Assembly (NCBI GenBank): GCA_017882615.1
Contig: JADGPD010000009.1
Span: 1 to 45,795 of the forward strand
DNA from: Thermoleophilia bacterium
GTDB taxonomy: Bacteria; Actinomycetota; Thermoleophilia; Gaiellales; Gaiellaceae
Reading direction: 5' to 3'
DNA: 45,795 nt
A program made the position numbers and the translations under genes. This document shows, one piece after another, positions 5,893 to 14,917 of this stretch. How positions within the stretch are numbered: position 1 is the stretch's first letter; the number at the start of each line of letters is the position of its first letter. Below the pieces are notes generated by a model, which saw only the letters and a list, made by a program, of their open reading frames with translations, ran no database searches and had not been told where the DNA came from.

Positions 5893-8186
5893 CAGCGCGC
5901 CCGGACGACAACCACGGCGCAGTCATCGAAGAGCGGGCCACCGGCGAACTCGCGGCAGTCGACCAGCACCGCATCGGCAAGCTCCCTGGCGCCCATGTGC
6001 GCGTGCCGGCGAAGGAAGTCGTCGAGCCTCGGCGTGCCGTAGAGCTCGCGATCGCGGCGAGCCTCGATCACTCCGTCGGTGTACAGAACGACCGCGTCGC
6101 CCGGCGCATAGGGAATCCGAATCTCCTCGTAGCTCTGGCCGCCGACGATCCCGAGCGCGAGCCCGCCCACGGGCAGAGACTCGACAGTCCCGTCGGCCCG
6201 GAGCAGACGCGGCCGAGGATGACCGGCGCTGGCACACGCCAGCTCGGTACGCGCCGGATCGACCTTCATGTAGACCATGGTGACGAACTTGCCGAGCTCG
6301 ACTTCCTCGAGCACGACCTCGTTCACGGCGGCGAGGAATGCGCCCGGCTCGGGGTAGCGACGAGCCAGCGAGCGGAAGGTGAACTTGACCATCGCCATGT
6401 CCGCGGCCGCGTCGACTCCGTGCCCGGTCACGTCGCCAAGAGCGATCGCCAGCGCCCCGTCCTCGAGCACGAGGAAGTCATAGACGTCGCCGCCGATCTC
6501 CAGACGCGCCGAGGCGGCATAGACAGCTCCGACGTCCAGACCCTCGATCTCGGGCTCGTAGTCGGGCAGAAGCGAACGCTGCATGGCTTCCGCGAAGGCC
6601 TTCTGCTGCTCGTACAGGCGCGCGTTGTCGATCGCGAGAGCCGCCTGTCCCACGATCGCGAGCGCCACGTCGATCGTCTCGTCGCGGATCGGCTGCTCGG
6701 GACTGAGAGAGATCAGGGTGACCGTCGCCAGCACCTCCTTCGGCGTGGCGACCGGGAGCACTATCGCCGTCGAACCTCTCTCCAGGAACGGTCCGAGCAA
6801 GCGCAACGAATCTTCCTCTGTCTCGGCCGTCTCGCTCGTGAGGCGCAACATCAGCCCCTCTCTGATCACGCGGGCGATATCGCCGGTCAGCGGAAGCGAC
6901 CTGCCGAGGATCGCCCTCATCGGCTCCTCCAGATCTCCCCGGGCGACGTGAAGAGCCCGCGCCTCCATCTTCTCCTGGCGCTCGTCGGGCATGTAGAGAA
7001 CAGCGACGTCGACTCCAACCAGCTCGGAGATCGTCTTGGCCGCCGCTTCCAGAGTGGCTTGCAACGACAGGCTCTGTGCGAAAGCACGCGAGACCTCGTA
7101 CAGCGCTCGCAACTGAACAGCCGCCTGACGCTCCGCACGTAGCGATTGCTCGAGCTCGCGACCGAGAAGATTCGCCTGCTCGAGCAGGCTGGCTCGGTGT
7201 ACGACCCCGGCGAGCTGGTTACGGAGCGCCTCGACCAACACGCGCTCGCTCTCGTCCGGGCCCCTGCCCTTCGACGCGTAGAGCGCGAGCAGCCCGATCA
7301 CCTCGTTCGCCGCCTCGAGCGGGAGGGCGAAGACCGCCTCAACACCCAACTCGGTAATGACATCCCGCAGCGGCTCCAGTCGCTCGTCGGCGCGGGCATC
7401 GGTGACGATCACGCCGCCCGCGAGTCGCCCGGAGGCGACTGCGAGCTCGAGCAGGCGACGAGCGATGAGCTCGTGCTCGCCCTGAAGCCCGCGGGCCGCG
7501 GCGGTGCGCAGGCCGTTCTCTCCGTTCAGGTAGACGGCGACGCGCTCGATGCCGAGCAGGTCGGAGATCTGCTCCACGGCGGCGATAAGCGTCGGTTCGA
7601 GCGCGAGCTCCGACATGGTTTGCCCACTGAACGTGAGCAGGGCTTGGGCTCGCTCCAGCTCCCCGGCGAGGTCGCGACGCAGAGCAGAATCTTCGAGCAC
7701 GCCGGCGACCCGGGCGGCAAGCGTCTGCAAGGCCTCGAGCTCGGCTTCGCTCGTCTGCGCCTCCTGGCTGAATCTCGCCTCCAACACGCCGAGCGGCTCG
7801 AAACCGAGAGGCAACGTGACGACCAGTGCGCCGGACAGCCGTTCGCGTATTTGCCTTCCTTGCTCACGCACGCGGCCGGCGCGCTCTCTGGCCGCGTCGA
7901 GTTCGGAGGAAGAGACGGCCGCGGATGTCCCGAGCTGCACGGAGTCCGGATCGTCGCTCAGCCAGAGCAAGACCTGTTCGGCGCTCGTCGCTGCGGCGAC
8001 GAGCGCCGCGAGGCGTCGCGGCAACCCAGCGGAATCGAGCGGCGCCACGAGAGCATCGGCAAGTAGCTGCGCGGCCGCCCCAGACGGGCGCCGATCGCCG
8101 TTCCGCTCTTCGGCCGCCGTCGCCCCATCGGGAGAGGCAGAGGGCCTAGCCCCCAGTCCGGGAGCGGGAAAGGAGGGATCGTTCAC
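5892..8186 (-). CDS. GAF-domain PP2C/SpoIIE-type protein phosphatase
   Basis: Signal-responsive Ser/Thr phosphatase of 764 aa, probably cytoplasmic. After about 40 disordered residues come a degenerate GAF-like domain (about 40-165), two clearer GAF domains (about 190-335 and 375-525) joined by helical linkers, and a C-terminal SpoIIE/RsbU-type PP2C domain (about 535-764). Metal-binding acids are visible in EIGGDVYD, ALGDVTGHG, LYTDGVIEAR and the terminal DDCAVVVV. Such enzymes often dephosphorylate anti-anti-sigma factors in partner-switching pathways; no such partner is in this window. The start is placed at GTG 8186 because GATACT lies 6 nt upstream and the longer frame runs into the divergent gene. 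First gene of a four-gene operon with SpeE-like, GDPD and L,D-transpeptidase genes. The ligand of the GAF domains is unknown. Confidence 0.88.
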   Translation of the reverse strand: MNDPSFPAPGLGARPSASPDGATAAEERNGDRRPSGAAAQLLADALVAPLDSAGLPRRLAALVAAATSAEQVLLWLSDDPDSVQLGTSAAVSSSELDAARERAGRVREQGRQIRERLSGALVVTLPLGFEPLGVLEARFSQEAQTSEAELEALQTLAARVAGVLEDSALRRDLAGELERAQALLTFSGQTMSELALEPTLIAAVEQISDLLGIERVAVYLNGENGLRTAAARGLQGEHELIARRLLELAVASGRLAGGVIVTDARADERLEPLRDVITELGVEAVFALPLEAANEVIGLLALYASKGRGPDESERVLVEALRNQLAGVVHRASLLEQANLLGRELEQSLRAERQAAVQLRALYEVSRAFAQSLSLQATLEAAAKTISELVGVDVAVLYMPDERQEKMEARALHVARGDLEEPMRAILGRSLPLTGDIARVIREGLMLRLTSETAETEEDSLRLLGPFLERGSTAIVLPVATPKEVLATVTLISLSPEQPIRDETIDVALAIVGQAALAIDNARLYEQQKAFAEAMQRSLLPDYEPEIEGLDVGAVYAASARLEIGGDVYDFLVLEDGALAIALGDVTGHGVDAAADMAMVKFTFRSLARRYPEPGAFLAAVNEVVLEEVELGKFVTMVYMKVDPARTELACASAGHPRPRLLRADGTVESLPVGGLALGIVGGQSYEEIRIPYAPGDAVVLYTDGVIEARRDRELYGTPRLDDFLRRHAHMGARELADAVLVDCREFAGGPLFDDCAVVVVRAR

Positions 8187-8198
8187 GCCAGTAGTATC
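8187..8198 (-). promoter_or_regulatory. -10 box and leaderless start of the phosphatase operon
   Basis: GATACT (minus strand, 8198-8193) stands 6 nt before the GTG at 8186. No convincing Shine-Dalgarno lies between. It would serve the whole four-gene operon. Confidence 0.45.
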
Positions 8199-8342
8199 CT
8201 GCCGATCGCGCCACTGGCGCGGAATCGACCGCCTGCTTGCCGTCCGGCACAGCCCTACGCGGTGGTGATGGGCGAGCGAAGAAGCGGCGGCTAGCGTCTG
8301 CAATCGGTCGTCTCGGGGCTGCATAGTCTGGGTGATAAGCCC

Positions 8343-8357
8343 TAAACTGGGGCGCTG
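8343..8357 (+). promoter_or_regulatory. possible -10 box of the 78-aa membrane protein gene
   Basis: TAAACT (8343-8348) precedes the GTG at 8358 by 9 nt. The 171-bp gap from 8187 to 8357 is the divergent promoter region shared with the phosphatase operon. No clear -35 was found. Confidence 0.4.
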
Positions 8358-8594
8358 GTGGGTTATCCAGCCCGACAGACGCAGCCCGAGGACGAGAAAC
8401 CGCCAATCGACCCGACGGCGATTAGCCGCGCCTACAAGCGCGAGCGAGCCTCCCGGCAGAAGCGGGAAGAGCGGGCGCGGGCGCGCAACCGAGCGCACAT
8501 GCGCTTCTACGTCACGATGCTGATCTTGCTGGCGACAGTCGCCGCGATAGCGCTGTTGATCTGGCAAGAAACGAAAACCCTGTTCGGTATCTGA
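8358..8594 (+). CDS. small single-pass membrane protein (78 aa)
   Basis: A 78-aa protein with a hydrophilic, strongly basic N-terminal half (arginine-rich around 25-46) and one C-terminal membrane helix (about 49-70, FYVTMLILLATVAAIALLIW) ending in a short tail. By the positive-inside rule the basic half is cytoplasmic. It is divergently transcribed from the phosphatase operon. The start is GTG 8358. No family is recognised; the size and layout are those of many conserved actinobacterial small membrane proteins of unknown role. Confidence 0.65.
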   Translation: MGYPARQTQPEDEKPPIDPTAISRAYKRERASRQKREERARARNRAHMRFYVTMLILLATVAAIALLIWQETKTLFGI

Positions 8595-8650
8595 GCGGCG
8601 CGTAACCCGGGCATCGTCGGCTCGAGACGAACAAGCGCCTGCGTGGATGC

Positions 8651-8663
8651 CATACTTCCAGCC
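8651..8663 (+). promoter_or_regulatory. -10-like box fixing the start of the next gene
   Basis: CATACT (8651-8656) is followed by 7 nt and the ATG at 8664. This favours ATG 8664 over the in-frame GTG at 8643 as the true start. Confidence 0.4.
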
Positions 8664-9149
8664 ATGCAGACTCCAACTCCACACCGCGCTCATCGTGCCG
8701 AGCCGCGGCCGCCGTTGGCCCGTCCCTCGTTGCATCACCCCGAGGGCTTCCTTTTCACCCCCGAGACTCTCACCTGGCTTTCGGGCCTCGTGCTCAGCTT
8801 GTCGACCTTCATGAGCTGGTACAGCGGCTCGGGCGGCCCCCAGCTTGTCTTGAGCGTGATCGGCTGGCATACGGGCCTAATCGGCCAGATTGTTTTCTTC
8901 CTGGGCCTGGCCGTTCTCATGCTTGTCGCCCTGCGCGTGTTCGGAGTTGCGCTGCCGGCGAGCCTTCCCGAGAGCTTGATCGTGATCGGGATCGGGGTTC
9001 TCGCCACGATCCTCGTGCTGGTGCGCCTGATCTGGGTTCCCACGGAGTTCCTTCCGGCGAACGGCCGTGGAATCGGTATCTGGATCGCGCTTCTAGCCTC
9101 GTTCGGCGTGATCGCTGCGGGGCTGATCGAGGCCAGCGAAGAAATCTAG
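8664..9149 (+). CDS. multi-pass membrane protein of unknown function
   Basis: A 161-aa protein with a basic, proline-rich cytoplasmic N terminus (about 1-30) and four hydrophobic segments: TLTWLSGLVLSLSTFMSWY, LIGQIVFFLGLAVLMLVALR, LIVIGIGVLATILVLVRLI and IGIWIALLASFGVIAAGLI. The last segment is followed by a short acidic tail. Several small actinobacterial membrane proteins share the pattern of a first helix ending in a FMSWY-type motif, but I cannot attach a function. The start at ATG 8664 is chosen from the -10-like box 7 nt upstream; GTG 8643 would add seven residues. The gene is 69 nt behind the 78-aa membrane gene and convergent with the HTH-receiver gene. Confidence 0.72.
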   Translation: MQTPTPHRAHRAEPRPPLARPSLHHPEGFLFTPETLTWLSGLVLSLSTFMSWYSGSGGPQLVLSVIGWHTGLIGQIVFFLGLAVLMLVALRVFGVALPASLPESLIVIGIGVLATILVLVRLIWVPTEFLPANGRGIGIWIALLASFGVIAAGLIEASEEI

Positions 9150-9246
9150 GCTCCTGGCCCGTCAGGGAAGGCGCGACCGAGGCGATCGAGGCGGCGAAAG
9201 TGCGCCGCGCCTCATGGGCTCCAGCGTACGAACTCGAGCGGAACTC

Positions 9247-9837
9247 CTAGACCGGTAACACGTCGCGGGCGCTCTCGACCAGACGCCGCGGGTCGAGCGG
9301 GCTCCCGAAATACGCTTCTGCGCCAAGCGACCGCACGAGCTCCTCATCGCTCTCGCTGACCGCGCTGAAAAGGATCACCCGCGGCGCGTTGGCGCCGCCG
9401 TGCTCGCGCAAGCGACGAAGTGTTTCCCAGTCGTTTGCTCCAGGCATGGTCACGTCGACCATGACCAGATCGGGCGGCCGGGTCTCGATCAAGCGCAAGC
9501 CTTCTTTCGCGTCGCTGGACTGCTCGACCTCGTAGCCGGCGGGTTCCAGGCTGGCGCGGACATAGGCGGCAATTCCCGGTTCGTCGTCGATCACCAAGAC
9601 GAGAGGCCCGCGTCGGCCTCGTGAGCCAAGCTGCGACTGCTCAACGAATTCGTCGAGATCGCCCTTCCGGAAGCGCCGGTGGCCGCCGGGCGTCGTAAAG
9701 GCCGGGACACGCCTCGCGTCGCACCACTTCCTGAGCGTGCTTTGGGCAACGCCAAGGTATTTCGCCGCCTGGCCTAGGGTCAGCCACTCGGGTTGCTCGC
9801 CCGCACGGCTGTGCTGAAATCGCTTAGGTTCGGGCAT
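9247..9837 (-). CDS. excisionase/BldC-like HTH domain fused to a response-regulator receiver
   Basis: A 196-aa two-domain protein. The N-terminal part (about 18-70) is a MerR/excisionase-type winged HTH: LTLGQAAKYLGVAQSTLRKWC, then VPAFTTPGGHRRFRKGDLDEFV, the pattern of BldC-like DNA-binding proteins. The C-terminal part (about 80-196) is a receiver: VLVIDDEPG supplies the acidic pair, VMVDVTMPG the phosphoacceptor Asp, FSA the conserved Ser, but the usual Lys after beta5 is missing (AYFGSPLDP). The order is inverted relative to most response regulators, with DNA binding first. ATG 9837 is chosen because GGAG lies 10 nt upstream; a longer frame starting at 9906 lacks such a site. No kinase gene is adjacent. 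It may control its own region by phosphorylation-dependent DNA binding; that is inference. Confidence 0.85.
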   Translation of the reverse strand: MPEPKRFQHSRAGEQPEWLTLGQAAKYLGVAQSTLRKWCDARRVPAFTTPGGHRRFRKGDLDEFVEQSQLGSRGRRGPLVLVIDDEPGIAAYVRASLEPAGYEVEQSSDAKEGLRLIETRPPDLVMVDVTMPGANDWETLRRLREHGGANAPRVILFSAVSESDEELVRSLGAEAYFGSPLDPRRLVESARDVLPV

Positions 9838-9982
9838 CTCTAGACATCTCCAATTCGCGCGCTTTAAGGCGGCTCCGGTAGTTTTGACCGCTTTCGTCGA
9901 ATGCAAACGAGGAACGCTCCATTGGGATGCGGACAGAGAAGCTGTGAGAAATTCCCTGGGCGTGATTCGGCGGATGGCCGCG

Positions 9983-10005
9983 GGGAGGCGGGTTCCCCGC
10001 CTCCC
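9983..10005 (-). terminator. strong hairpin downstream of the 72-aa gene
   Basis: A perfect 10-bp stem (GGGAGGCGGG / CCCGCCTCCC) with a 3-nt loop lies 82 nt after the stop of the 72-aa gene on the minus strand. No T-run follows. It probably ends the transcript that begins at the 104-aa gene or further upstream. The rest of the 9838-10087 gap shows no gene. Confidence 0.45.
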
Positions 10006-10087
10006 ATCCCCGATTCGAGCCTAGCGAGAAAACGCGCGCACGTCCCTGGCGAAATCGAGCCGGAAGTGCGCCCATTTTCCTACGTTT

Positions 10088-10306
10088 TCAGGGATTCGTG
10101 ACCGTGACGGTCACAAGGCGAAGCGTCCGCTCACAGGTCTGTGTGCCCTTCGCGCCCGAGCCCTGATCGAGCGTCAACCCGAGCGCCGTCCCGAATGCGA
10201 AGACGGCAATCGTCGCCACCAGCAGAAGCGCTCGCCGCGACCGACCGGAACGCGGTCGCGCGTGGCGGGCACGTTCGGGGCGGCGAGGATGCAAGGGCTG
10301 GGTCAC
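10088..10306 (-). CDS. small single-pass membrane protein (72 aa)
   Basis: A 72-aa protein: arginine-rich N terminus (about 1-26), one membrane helix (about 27-46, LLLVATIAVFAFGTALGLTL) and a short outer tail with one Cys (KGTQTCERTLRLVTVTVTNP). Topology should be N-in, C-out. The GTG at 10306 overlaps the TGA of the 104-aa gene (GTGA), so the two are translationally coupled. No family is recognised. It is the last gene of the minus-strand run that contains eno, divIC and DUF501. Confidence 0.65.
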   Translation of the reverse strand: MTQPLHPRRPERARHARPRSGRSRRALLLVATIAVFAFGTALGLTLDQGSGAKGTQTCERTLRLVTVTVTNP

Positions 10307-10617
10307 GGGAGGTAGTCGACCGCTGCGCGCGTGTACAGATAGAAAGCGGCGTCGAGCACAATAGCCAAATCGCGCGACCAGCCACGAATTGCCGCGCGCT
10401 CAGCCATTGCGTCGGCTCCCCAGCGCTCTGCGCTGCCGTAGAGCTCGACAGCCTCGGCCAGGGTGAATGTCTGCCCTATTCGCCGCCTGAGCTCATCGGA
10501 GATCGTCTCCAGCTCGCGGTAGAGACGGTCGGCGGCGGCCGAGCTGTTAGCCAGCGCCTGAAAGCGCTGGTAGCCCTCATGCCATTGCTGGCGCGATACC
10601 TCGATAGTCGCGGACAC
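10303..10617 (-). CDS. conserved hypothetical protein (104 aa, helical)
   Basis: A soluble, mainly helical 104-aa protein. Recognisable segments are GYQRFQALA, LYRELETISDELRRRIGQTFTLAEAVELYGSAERWG and the C-terminal DAAFYLYTRAAVDYLP. From memory, proteins with an xGxTFTLAExxxLYxxAxxW core are common near this locus in Thermoleophilia and other Actinobacteria and have no assigned function. The GTG at 10617 has TATCAT 7 nt upstream, so it may also be transcribed on its own and leaderless. It overlaps the 72-aa membrane gene by 4 nt. The DUF501 gene ends 24 nt upstream. Confidence 0.75.
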   Translation of the reverse strand: MSATIEVSRQQWHEGYQRFQALANSSAAADRLYRELETISDELRRRIGQTFTLAEAVELYGSAERWGADAMAERAAIRGWSRDLAIVLDAAFYLYTRAAVDYLP

Positions 10618-10630
10618 GCCGGCGATGATA
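10618..10630 (-). promoter_or_regulatory. -10 box and leaderless start of the 104-aa gene
   Basis: TATCAT (minus strand, 10630-10625) is followed by 7 nt and GTG 10617. It is a close match to TATAAT with no Shine-Dalgarno, giving a likely internal promoter downstream of DUF501. Confidence 0.55.
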
Positions 10631-10641
10631 CTCAGCGGGTA

Positions 10642-11175
10642 TTAGTCGGCGGCGAGGCGAGTGCCGCAGGCCGTGCGCGAGTCACAGTTCTCCGGCCAGA
10701 GCGGCTCGAGCTCGGCCACGATGCTCTCACCCAGCTCATAACCGGGATTAGCGAGCGCAAACGCGACGTGGGCATGCAGGCACTTCAGCTTGAGACTGCT
10801 CCTCGAGCCCCCGATGCCCAGATCGAACGAGGCGCCGCCGTCGAGCATCCGGCCTGCCGGTCGCGCCGGTTTTGCGCGCAAGCGACGCTGCTTGCTATTG
10901 GCACGCCAGAGACTCCAGCGCAGGCGACGGCTCTTTAGCACCCGCTCGCCCCAGCGTTCCACTCCGCCCGCCGCCTCCAGTCTCGCTACTGCCGCAACGA
11001 CCTCGGGACAGGTCAAGTAGAAGCCGGTGGGAAACGGCTTACCCTCATCGTCGTAAGGCCTCTGCTCGCTGACCGCCGGAAAACCGAAAGGACAGCGCAC
11101 GGCAACGCGCGAGAAGGCTCGCGGCTCTCGGCCAATCTGGGCGGCGACAATCGACTTGTCGTCCATCACGGCCAT
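10642..11175 (-). CDS. DUF501 domain-containing protein
   Basis: A 177-aa protein of the DUF501 family, found in Actinobacteria next to eno and divIC. Diagnostic segments are RCPFGFPAV near the N terminus, FPTGFYLTCPEVVAAVARLEAAGGVERW in the middle and LKCLHAHVAFALANPGYELGE near the C terminus, followed by a final TACGTR Cys. The conserved Cys and His residues (RCP, TCP, KCLHAH, ACG) suggest a metal- or thiol-based site, but no activity is established. The start is uncertain: ATG 11175 is used here, with ATG 11166 and GTG 11184 as alternatives, none with a clear Shine-Dalgarno. It lies 95 nt after divIC in the same direction. Confidence 0.88.
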   Translation of the reverse strand: MAVMDDKSIVAAQIGREPRAFSRVAVRCPFGFPAVSEQRPYDDEGKPFPTGFYLTCPEVVAAVARLEAAGGVERWGERVLKSRRLRWSLWRANSKQRRLRAKPARPAGRMLDGGASFDLGIGGSRSSLKLKCLHAHVAFALANPGYELGESIVAELEPLWPENCDSRTACGTRLAAD

Positions 11176-11270
11176 GTTACTCACGCCGCTATAGCAGCCA
11201 GTTGCGGCTCGCTCATGCATCCAGCGGCCAACTCGGCCCTACCCGAGCCGGGAATGGCTCTCGCCGGAAA

Positions 11271-11630
11271 TCAGTGACCGGCGTGAATCTTGTTACACCG
11301 TCCGCCGTGAATCCCCTTAACGATGTACAGCCGCTCTCCGGGCTTGACGTAGAAGAGGCATCGTGCCGCGCGTTCGACGGCTTCGGGGGTCGCGGCGCGT
11401 TTGAGCTGTCGCTGCAACGCGTCGTGCTGCGAGCGAAGAACAGCGACCCGAGCGTGCTCGCTGCGAACGAGCTCGCGCTTGTCGTAGTAAGAGCGAAGCG
11501 GTCCGGCGTAGAGGAGAGCCATCAACACGACGAGCCCTAGTACGACGAGCCGACGCGCGCTCAACCGCCGCCGCCTGCGGTGGGCACGCGCGGTTCGTCT
11601 GGACTTCGTTCGCTTCCCCCTGGTGGACAC
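11271..11630 (-). CDS. divIC: septum formation initiator (FtsB/DivIC family)
   Basis: Bitopic division protein of 119 aa. A very basic cytoplasmic N terminus (about 1-27) precedes one membrane helix (about 28-45, LVVLGLVVLMALLYAGPL), then an extracellular coiled coil (about 48-80, YYDKRELVRSEHARVAVLRSQHDALQRQL) and the LFYVKPGERLYIV segment (about 93-105) conserved in FtsB/DivIC. In this family the coiled coil pairs with FtsL and links to FtsQ/DivIB at the septum. The GTG at 11630 has no obvious Shine-Dalgarno. Its place between eno and DUF501 is the usual actinobacterial order. An eno terminator hairpin lies 68 nt upstream, so a separate promoter is expected in 11631-11697, but I could not identify one. 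Confidence 0.9.
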   Translation of the reverse strand: MSTRGKRTKSRRTARAHRRRRRLSARRLVVLGLVVLMALLYAGPLRSYYDKRELVRSEHARVAVLRSQHDALQRQLKRAATPEAVERAARCLFYVKPGERLYIVKGIHGGRCNKIHAGH

Positions 11631-11697
11631 AGCTTGGAAAAGTTCTAAGCCGCCGACGACTGTCCTGCCGCTGGGGGCTCGCAGGCTCGCAAATAGA

Positions 11698-11727
11698 GCG
11701 AGGGGCCGGCGTTGTCCGGCCCCTCGC
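11698..11727 (-). terminator. rho-independent-like terminator of eno
   Basis: A perfect 12-bp stem (GCGAGGGGCCGG / CCGGCCCCTCGC) with a 6-nt loop begins 29 nt after the eno stop. On the minus strand it is followed by TCTATTTG, a weak U-tract; on the plus strand it is followed by TTTGTT but no plus gene needs it. Confidence 0.75.
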
Positions 11728-11755
11728 TTTGTTCAGTTATCGACGCGCTCGTGCG

Positions 11756-13833
<2,078 letters not shown>

Positions 13834-13859
13834 GGTCGCCTCCGCGGCCGCCGAGGTTT

Positions 13860-14891
13860 CTAAGTCGTCGTGGGGGTCGTGGCGACCGTGGAGGAGCTGG
13901 TCGTCGTCGTCGGCTTGTAGCTCGCGGCGTAGCTCGTGTTATCCGCGGCGAACTTTTCCGCCTTCTTGACCCAGGCCGTGACTGCCGCGCTCTGCTTTGT
14001 GGTGAGCAGCGTCGTGCGAATCTTGGTCGTGACTTCCTTCAGCGGCTGAAGGTGCGGCTTCACGATCGGGCCGGTGGGGAGAATGATGTGCCAACCGAAG
14101 GTCGTGTGGACCGGCTTCGAGAACTCGCCGGTCTTCAGGTTGCTGAACAGCACGTCGGCGAACGGTTTCACCAGCGAGTTTTTCTGCATTGCGCCGAGCT
14201 TGCCGCCGACGCTCTTCGTCGAGGTGTCCGTCGAGTACTTCTTGGCCAGTTTGGCGAAGTTCGCGCCCGCCTTCAGCTGAGCGTAAATGCTGTCGGCCTT
14301 GGCCTTCGTCTTGACCAGGATGTGCGAGACCTCGCGGCTCAGACCAATCTGGTAGGAGCTCTTGTGCGCGTTGTAATAGTCCTTGATCTCGCTCGAGGAG
14401 ACTACGACGGTCTTGACCAGAGCTGCGTATGCGGCCTGGTCGATGAGGCGCGAGCGAATGAGCTCCTTGGCCTGCGCCTCGGTGAGGTGCTCCTTGGCGA
14501 GCTCGGCCTGGAACTTCTTCTGGCTGCCCCCGTACTGCTGGGCGATCGTCTGCTTGAGGCTGTTGTTGACGTCCGTGTCGCTGATCTTGACGCCCATCTT
14601 CGTGGCCTGCTGGACGATCGCGCTGTTGCGGACGAGATACGCGACGGCGCTGTCTTTGAGCGTCTGATAGCTCTTGCTCCCGACCGCCGGGAACGTCTTT
14701 TTGCTCTGCTTGTACTGCAGCTGGGCCTGAGTGATCAGGGCGTCGAACTGGGCGGTGGTGATGGGCTGGTCGCCGACGATCGCTATGTCGCCGGCGGGCA
14801 CGTCCTTCTGCTTCGTGCTTCCGCAGGCAGCAAGAGCCGTCGCCGCAACGAGCGCGAGAACGAGAGTAAGGATGAGTCGCCGAGTTCTCAT
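13860..14891 (-). CDS. peptidyl-prolyl isomerase/foldase lipoprotein (PrsA/SurA-like)
   Basis: Exported folding catalyst of 343 aa. The N terminus is a lipoprotein signal: basic MRTRRL, a hydrophobic stretch and the lipobox LAAC with Cys22 as the lipidated residue. A SurA/PrsA-type chaperone region follows (about 35-175, starting VGDQPITTAQFDALI). The parvulin domain (about 178-280) has VSHILVKT at its start, GGKLGAMQKNSLVKPFADV in the middle and TTFGWHIILP at its end, all typical. The C terminus is a Thr/Ser-rich tail. ATG 14891 gives a clean signal peptide; ATG 14918, which overlaps the mfd stop as TGATG, would add nine residues and is a possible alternative. It sits between mfd and mazG, which is an insertion relative to the simplest form of this locus. 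Confidence 0.88.
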   Translation of the reverse strand: MRTRRLILTLVLALVAATALAACGSTKQKDVPAGDIAIVGDQPITTAQFDALITQAQLQYKQSKKTFPAVGSKSYQTLKDSAVAYLVRNSAIVQQATKMGVKISDTDVNNSLKQTIAQQYGGSQKKFQAELAKEHLTEAQAKELIRSRLIDQAAYAALVKTVVVSSSEIKDYYNAHKSSYQIGLSREVSHILVKTKAKADSIYAQLKAGANFAKLAKKYSTDTSTKSVGGKLGAMQKNSLVKPFADVLFSNLKTGEFSKPVHTTFGWHIILPTGPIVKPHLQPLKEVTTKIRTTLLTTKQSAAVTAWVKKAEKFAADNTSYAASYKPTTTTSSSTVATTPTTT

Positions 14892-14917
14892 ACAGGTAGA
14901 TAAGCGCCTGCAAGACA

